Under the pieces are notes generated by a model. It was given only the letters and a program-made list of their open reading frames with translations, did not search any database and was not told where the DNA came from. The position numbers were made by a program, and so were the translations under genes. This document shows, piece by piece, positions 6,693-10,055 of a stretch of DNA of 10,055 bases; position 1 is the stretch's first letter, and the number at the start of each line of letters is the position of its first letter. Origin of the DNA: Streptosporangiaceae bacterium (GTDB taxonomy: Bacteria; Actinomycetota; Actinomycetes; Streptosporangiales; Streptosporangiaceae); NCBI GenBank assembly GCA_030052355.1, contig JASIGS010000261.1, forward strand, positions 1 to 10,055. The letters are read 5' to 3'.

Positions 6693-7697
6693 ATGCGTAG
6701 GCGGACCGGCATAATACTGAGCGCCCTCGGGGCGTTCCTGGTCGTGTTCGCCCTGCTCATCCGCTTCGTAGTGGCTCCTTCTGTCGTCGAGTTCCCGCTG
6801 AACGAGTACTCGGTCTCGACCGCCGTCGCGCAGGACGCGAACTACTTCAGTGTGTCCAAGCTGTCCGAGCTGACCGGCGTGACGCTGCAGGACACTGTGA
6901 CGGTCAAGGGCGACAGCGCCGCCGGCACCTCGAGCCGCGCCGTGTGGAACGAGTTCAGCTACCTCAAGGACGAGACAGACAACCTGAGGGTGGAGTACTC
7001 GCAGGAGAGCATGGCCTTCGAGCGCAAGAGCGGCGACCTGTTCAACTGCTGCGGGACCTCCGTCGGCACGAACGGCGCCGCGCACGTGTCCGGTCTCGGG
7101 TTCGTCTGGCCCATCGGGTCCCAGAAGAAGACCTACGAGTACTTCGATACGACCCTGCTCAAGCCGGAGCCGGCCGTCTACGAAGGAACGGCCGTCATCG
7201 ACGGCCTGACGACCTACAAGTACGTAGAGAAGGTCGCGCCCACCCAGTCGGGCAAGGAGACGCTTCCCGGCTCGCTGGTCGGCCTCAACACCAGCAAGAA
7301 CGTGACGCTGCCCGAGTACTACCAGGGCATGTCCACGTTCTACGTCGACCCGACGGTCGGCGCACCGGTGATGGAGACGATCGACGAGCATCTCTACCTC
7401 GTCGACAACGGGACCGAGGTTCTCAACCTGATGGACGGGGACTTCAGCACCACCCCTGCGTCGGTGTCGAGCGCCGTCAGCTCGGCCAACACCAGGGACA
7501 CCGAGGTCGAGCTGGTCCGCGTCATACTGCCGCTCGTCATCGGGCTGGTCGGGCTGGTGCTGTTGATCGTCGGCCTCGTGCTCGGCTGGCCGGCGAGGCG
7601 GCGGGATGACGAGGCTGATGAGGAAGAGGCCGGCTACGGACCGCCCGGCGACTCGGAGTATGAGCCCAGGCACGGTGCGGGCGAGGTGACGGCCTGA
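6693..7697 (+). CDS. DUF3068 family membrane-anchored extracytoplasmic protein
   Basis: A 334-residue protein resembling actinobacterial DUF3068 proteins, some of which are labelled PorA family in databases; the biochemical role is not established. It begins with MRRR and an uncleaved-looking TM segment (about 6-29), then an exported domain of about 245 residues, a second TM segment (about 275-299), and a cytosolic tail that is strongly acidic (DDEADEEEAG, about 305-314). The exported domain has a vicinal cysteine pair in NCCG (Cys119-Cys120), TYKYVEKV (about 174-181) and YYQGMSTFYVDPTVGAPV (about 209-226), which looks like the family's typical end-strand motif. ATG 6693 is chosen over the in-frame ATG 6651 because GGAGG (6684-6688) lies 4 nt upstream and it starts directly with the MRRR-hydrophobic anchor. 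The methyltransferase follows after 26 nt, probably in one operon. Family call is fairly confident; function is unknown. Confidence 0.78.
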   Translation: MRRRTGIILSALGAFLVVFALLIRFVVAPSVVEFPLNEYSVSTAVAQDANYFSVSKLSELTGVTLQDTVTVKGDSAAGTSSRAVWNEFSYLKDETDNLRVEYSQESMAFERKSGDLFNCCGTSVGTNGAAHVSGLGFVWPIGSQKKTYEYFDTTLLKPEPAVYEGTAVIDGLTTYKYVEKVAPTQSGKETLPGSLVGLNTSKNVTLPEYYQGMSTFYVDPTVGAPVMETIDEHLYLVDNGTEVLNLMDGDFSTTPASVSSAVSSANTRDTEVELVRVILPLVIGLVGLVLLIVGLVLGWPARRRDDEADEEEAGYGPPGDSEYEPRHGAGEVTA

Positions 7698-7723
7698 GCC
7701 TCCGGCCGGCCGATCGGGCGACC

Positions 7724-8503
7724 ATGGCGAGGACCAGTAACACGGCGCAGGACCAGCTGCGGCGGGTGGCGCGCGACTGGACGACCCTTGGCGAGTCCGA
7801 TCCGCTCTGGGCCGTCTGCGTCGATCCCGACCGCCGCGGCGGCCGGTGGGACGTCGCCGAGTTCATGTCCAGCGGCGCCGCCGAGGTCGCGGACCTGATG
7901 GCCAGGCTGGACGAGCTCGGAATCTGCCCGCGTCGCGCGGCGGCGCTGGACTTCGGCTGTGGCGCCGGCCGCCTGACCGGCGCGCTGCGCGGCCACTTCG
8001 ACGAGGTCACCGGCGTCGACGTCGCCAAGCCCATGCTGGCGCGGGCGCAGGACCTGCTGGCCGGCCAGCCCGGCTGCCGGTTCGTCCACAACGACCGTGC
8101 CGACCTGGCCGTGTTCCCCGACGCCAGCTTCGACCTCGTGTACAGCGGACTGGTGCTGCAGCACATGCCGAGCGCGCTGGCCGAGGCGTACCTGGCCGAG
8201 TTCATCAGGGTGGTACGTCCGGGCGGCGCGGTCGTTGTCCTCGTGCCTGAGGCGCACAGGAAGACCCCGCGCGGCATCGTCTACGCCTGCGTGCCGGCCG
8301 GGCTGATCGGCCTGATCCAGCGCAAGGTATTCGGCTATCCGGCGCCCATGCAGATGACGACACTGCCAGCGCGACGGGTCCGACAGCTTGCCGGGCCGCT
8401 GGGCGCCACCCTCGTCGCGTCTGACCCGCGCACCGGGGTCGGCGACCACTGGCAGATGGCCTGCCACTTCCTGTCGAAGCCGGGCCAGTCGGCAGGCGCC
8501 TGA
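7724..8503 (+). CDS. Class I SAM-dependent methyltransferase (type 11/25-like)
   Basis: A 259-residue soluble methyltransferase with a single Rossmann-like SAM-binding domain. The SAM glycine loop LDFGCGAGRLT is at residues 75-85, the acidic residue binding the ribose is Asp99 in TGVDVA, the motif IV region is FDLVYSGLVLQHM (136-148), and RVVRPGGAVVV (162-172) supplies the post-motif strand. There is no signal peptide or membrane segment. Substrate cannot be read from the sequence; the C-terminal part (PAPMQMTTLPARRV and onwards) presumably shapes the acceptor pocket. It starts 26 nt after the DUF3068 stop, with no strong ribosome binding site before ATG 7724, suggesting cotranscription. It ends 18 nt before the converging stop of the flippase-like gene, with no convincing terminator hairpin between them. 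Confidence 0.88.
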   Translation: MARTSNTAQDQLRRVARDWTTLGESDPLWAVCVDPDRRGGRWDVAEFMSSGAAEVADLMARLDELGICPRRAAALDFGCGAGRLTGALRGHFDEVTGVDVAKPMLARAQDLLAGQPGCRFVHNDRADLAVFPDASFDLVYSGLVLQHMPSALAEAYLAEFIRVVRPGGAVVVLVPEAHRKTPRGIVYACVPAGLIGLIQRKVFGYPAPMQMTTLPARRVRQLAGPLGATLVASDPRTGVGDHWQMACHFLSKPGQSAGA

Positions 8504-8521
8504 CGGCTCGGCTCCGGAGGT

Positions 8522-9583
8522 CTAGGGCACTCCCTCGTCCGGCTCTGCCCAGGCCGTCCCGGCCGGGGCCGTCTGGGCCGACGCCCGGCCGAGCGCGAGG
8601 CCCACTCCGCCACAGGCCAGGTCTGATGCGGTCGTGACCACCCGCGCCACCAGGGCTACGGCGACCGCGGTGCCGTGCGTCAGCACCGTCGCCAGCACCG
8701 CGACCAGGATCACCTCGCGGGCGCCTATCCCGCTGGGGAAGACGATGAGCAGCAACCCGGCCGAGAAGGCCAGCGCGAACCCGCCCACGCAGACAAGCAG
8801 GTAGCTGTCGCGGCCGGTCATCTCGCTGACCAGCAGCCACACCGGGATGCCGTACAGCATCCAGCCGAGTAGCGTCCAGCCCAGCGCGACGCCGAGCGCG
8901 CGCCATCCAGGCAGGCGCTCCATCGGCTCGCGCCTGATCAGCCTGAGGCCCCGGTTCAGCAGCCGCCCGAACACCGGAGGGCACAAGCACGCCGCCACGA
9001 CCGGAACCGCGGCGAGCACCCACAGGTAGCGGCTGATGGCGCCGGGAGAGCTCAGCGGCAGCGCGACGGCCGCCACGCCGAGCCCGGCCCCGATGGCCAG
9101 GGCTATCGACAGGATGTAGGCGGCGACGCTGCTGGCCCGCGGCACTCGATACTGGCGAGCGATTTCGACCTGGGCCGCGAAGGCCCAGATCGCGCCCGGT
9201 ACGTACTTGCCGAGCGCGGCCACGAAGTTGACCCTGGTCGCGGCGCCCAGCGGGAGCGGTGAGCCGGCGTCGGCGAGTATCGCCCGCCAGGCCAGCATCA
9301 TGCAGGTGGTACCGGCCATGGTCGCGGCCACCGACAGCACGAGCACGTACCAGTGCAGGCGCGCCAGTTGCGACGACACCTGCGGCCACTGCGTGTACAA
9401 GGCGTAACCGCAGATCGCGAGCACGAGGACGAGGATTCCGGCCCGAAGGCGCGGGTCAGCGGCCAGTTTCGTCAGGTGATCATGTTTCCTGGGACGGCGG
9501 TGCCGGCCCGCCAGGCCTGCCCGGCCAGCCAGCGGCTGTTCGGCGGCCAGCGCGACGCCTCGATGTCCCGACCTGGCCACCAT
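8522..9583 (-). CDS. Lysylphosphatidylglycerol synthase TM-domain (UPF0104) family membrane protein
   Basis: Polytopic membrane protein of 353 residues in the superfamily of the MprF flippase domain. About eight hydrophobic segments are visible between residues 48 and 332. Two family motifs are clear: GKYVPGAIW (125-133) and PSGIGARE (283-290), the usual P-x-G-x-G-x-RE signature. There is no C-terminal aminoacyltransferase domain, so it is the stand-alone form, often found near glycosyltransferases and suspected of moving or handling lipids or glycolipids; this is inference. The ATG at 9583 has no Shine-Dalgarno, but a -10-like TATCTT sits 6 nt upstream, so the mRNA may be leaderless. No alternative ATG, GTG or TTG in frame exists between the first two codons (ATG, GTG) and the first TM segment. 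That gives an unusual basic, Arg/Gly/Ala-rich 46-residue N-terminal tail. Confidence 0.87.
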   Translation of the reverse strand: MVARSGHRGVALAAEQPLAGRAGLAGRHRRPRKHDHLTKLAADPRLRAGILVLVLAICGYALYTQWPQVSSQLARLHWYVLVLSVAATMAGTTCMMLAWRAILADAGSPLPLGAATRVNFVAALGKYVPGAIWAFAAQVEIARQYRVPRASSVAAYILSIALAIGAGLGVAAVALPLSSPGAISRYLWVLAAVPVVAACLCPPVFGRLLNRGLRLIRREPMERLPGWRALGVALGWTLLGWMLYGIPVWLLVSEMTGRDSYLLVCVGGFALAFSAGLLLIVFPSGIGAREVILVAVLATVLTHGTAVAVALVARVVTTASDLACGGVGLALGRASAQTAPAGTAWAEPDEGVP

Positions 9584-9585
9584 GC

Positions 9586-9613
9586 ACTAAAGATACCGGT
9601 CAGCCGCTTTAGT
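9586..9613. promoter_or_regulatory. Inverted repeat ACTAAAG-N14-CTTTAGT, candidate operator
   Basis: Two perfect 7-bp arms (9586-9592 and 9607-9613) are centred 21 bp apart, two helical turns, as expected for a dimeric regulator. The left arm overlaps the putative -10 box of the flippase-like gene, so binding would probably repress that gene and could also affect the divergent acyl-CoA synthetase gene. The repeat is directly visible; its use is inferred. Confidence 0.45.
9590..9595 (-). promoter_or_regulatory. -10-like TATCTT for a leaderless flippase-family transcript
   Basis: Read on the minus strand, TATCTT ends 6 nt before the ATG at 9583, the distance expected when transcription starts on the A of the start codon. 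Together with the absent Shine-Dalgarno this supports leaderless initiation, common in actinobacteria. A good -35 box is not evident. Confidence 0.45.
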
Positions 9614-9699
9614 ACTAGCCAGTAGCTTGGCCCTGGCGACGGCTGTGCTCTTATGGTGTCCTTGTCGCAAAGGTCTGATCGTTGCCGGTAGGCCGGCGT

Positions 9700-9704
9700 G
9701 GAGG
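9700..9704 (+). promoter_or_regulatory. Ribosome binding site GGAGG deciding the acyl-CoA synthetase start
   Basis: GGAGG lies 6 nt before GTG 9711 and selects that start over GTG 9698, which is out of frame with the acyl-CoA synthetase. A possible -10 box TATGGT at 9652-9657 lies upstream, with TTGGCC (9627-9632) 19 bp before it; this promoter guess is weak. Confidence 0.7.
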
Positions 9705-9710
9705 TGGGCA

Positions 9711-10055
9711 GTGAGCTCGAAGGGGTTCTGGCGTCGTGCGCAGGAGGATCCGGGCTGGGTCGCCGTCGTAGATCCAGACGGAACCGAACACAAGGCGGGG
9801 GACCTGCTGGCCCGGGTCAACCAGCTCACGCACGCGCTCAGGGCCCAGGGACTGCAGCCCGGCGACGGCATCGCGTCGCTGCTGCCCAACGGCGCCGCGG
9901 CGGTCGAGGTCTACCTGGCCGCGCTCCAGGCCGGTTTCTACCTCACGCCGCTCAACTGGCACTTCGCTGCGCCTGAGATCGCCTACATCGTGGGCGACTG
10001 CCAGGCCAAGGTCTTGTTCGTGGACGAGCGGTTCGGCGCACTCGGAACGCAGGCC
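9711..10055 (+). CDS. AMP-forming acyl-CoA synthetase, 3' partial
   Basis: N-terminal 115 residues of an ANL-superfamily adenylating enzyme (FadD-like acyl-CoA synthetase), which would activate a carboxylic acid with ATP and join it to CoA. The frame is open from GTG 9711 to the right edge of the window. Visible family features are VAVVDPDGTEHKAGDLLARVNQL (about 18-40), ALRAQGLQPGDGIASLLPN (about 44-62), and VYLAALQAGFYLTPLNWH (about 67-84) followed by PEIAYIVGDCQAKVLFVD (about 88-105), typical of the first subdomain. The ATP-binding P-loop and the catalytic lysine lie beyond the window, so activity and substrate class cannot be judged. It is transcribed divergently from the flippase-like gene across 127 bp. 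Family confidence is high; fatty or aromatic acid preference is not readable here. Confidence 0.87.
   Translation, partial: MSSKGFWRRAQEDPGWVAVVDPDGTEHKAGDLLARVNQLTHALRAQGLQPGDGIASLLPNGAAAVEVYLAALQAGFYLTPLNWHFAAPEIAYIVGDCQAKVLFVDERFGALGTQA

Noticed and set aside
6402..7673. N-terminal extension of the acyltransferase frame towards 7673
   Set aside because: It would run antisense through the whole DUF3068 gene and shows no membrane or domain features; GTG 6401 fits the family length.
8504..8521. Bidirectional terminator between the converging methyltransferase and flippase-like genes
   Set aside because: Only a short CTCCGGAG palindrome (8512-8519) without a T-run; not enough to call a terminator.
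9698..9976. Forward frame starting at GTG 9698
   Set aside because: Out of frame with the acyl-CoA synthetase; GGAGG at 9700-9704 and family motifs support GTG 9711 instead.
1..10055. CRISPR arrays, IS elements, tRNA/rRNA genes, phage or toxin-antitoxin modules
   Set aside because: No repeated spacer-like array, transposase motifs, terminal inverted repeats, tRNA-like sequences or phage genes were recognised by eye.

Overview
This is a very GC-rich window with long, tightly packed, partly overlapping genes and frequent GTG starts, which points to a high-GC actinobacterium. A large AftD-type arabinofuranosyltransferase suggests an organism with an arabinan-containing envelope (arabinogalactan or related), or a relative that kept the enzyme. 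The sequence alone does not fix genus or family.

Layout, left to right. (1) 1-879 (+): a GT4/GT-B retaining glycosyltransferase, cut by the left window edge. (2) 876-5246 (+): a 1456-residue AftD-like membrane arabinofuranosyltransferase with two discoidin-like (F5/8 type C) carbohydrate-binding repeats; its ATG overlaps the previous stop as ATGA. (3) 5127-6401 (-): an acyltransferase_3 family membrane O-acyltransferase, convergent with aftD and overlapping it by 120 nt. (4) 6402-6692: a divergent control region holding a possible leader ORF and a hairpin on the acyltransferase side, a 20-bp dyad, and a TATGAT -10 box on the other side. (5) 6693-7697 (+): a bitopic DUF3068-family protein, followed by (6) 7724-8503 (+): a class I SAM methyltransferase. 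(7) 8522-9583 (-): a polytopic protein of the lysylphosphatidylglycerol synthase TM-domain/UPF0104 (flippase-like) superfamily, apparently leaderless. (8) 9584-9710: a short divergent promoter region with an inverted repeat whose arms are 21 bp apart. (9) 9711-10055 (+): the start of an AMP-forming acyl-CoA synthetase, cut by the right edge.

Functionally the left two thirds reads as a cell-envelope glycan locus: a cytosolic GT4 enzyme, a polyprenyl-phosphate-sugar-dependent arabinosyltransferase acting outside the membrane, and a membrane O-acyltransferase that could decorate an exported glycan or lipid. The DUF3068 protein, methyltransferase and flippase-like protein have no substrate that can be read from sequence; linking them to the same pathway is inference from proximity. 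No CRISPR array, transposase, tRNA, rRNA or phage gene was seen. I found no clear new multi-gene system. The most interesting items are the codon-aligned tail-to-tail overlap, the possible leader ORF before the acyltransferase, and the two compact divergent control regions.
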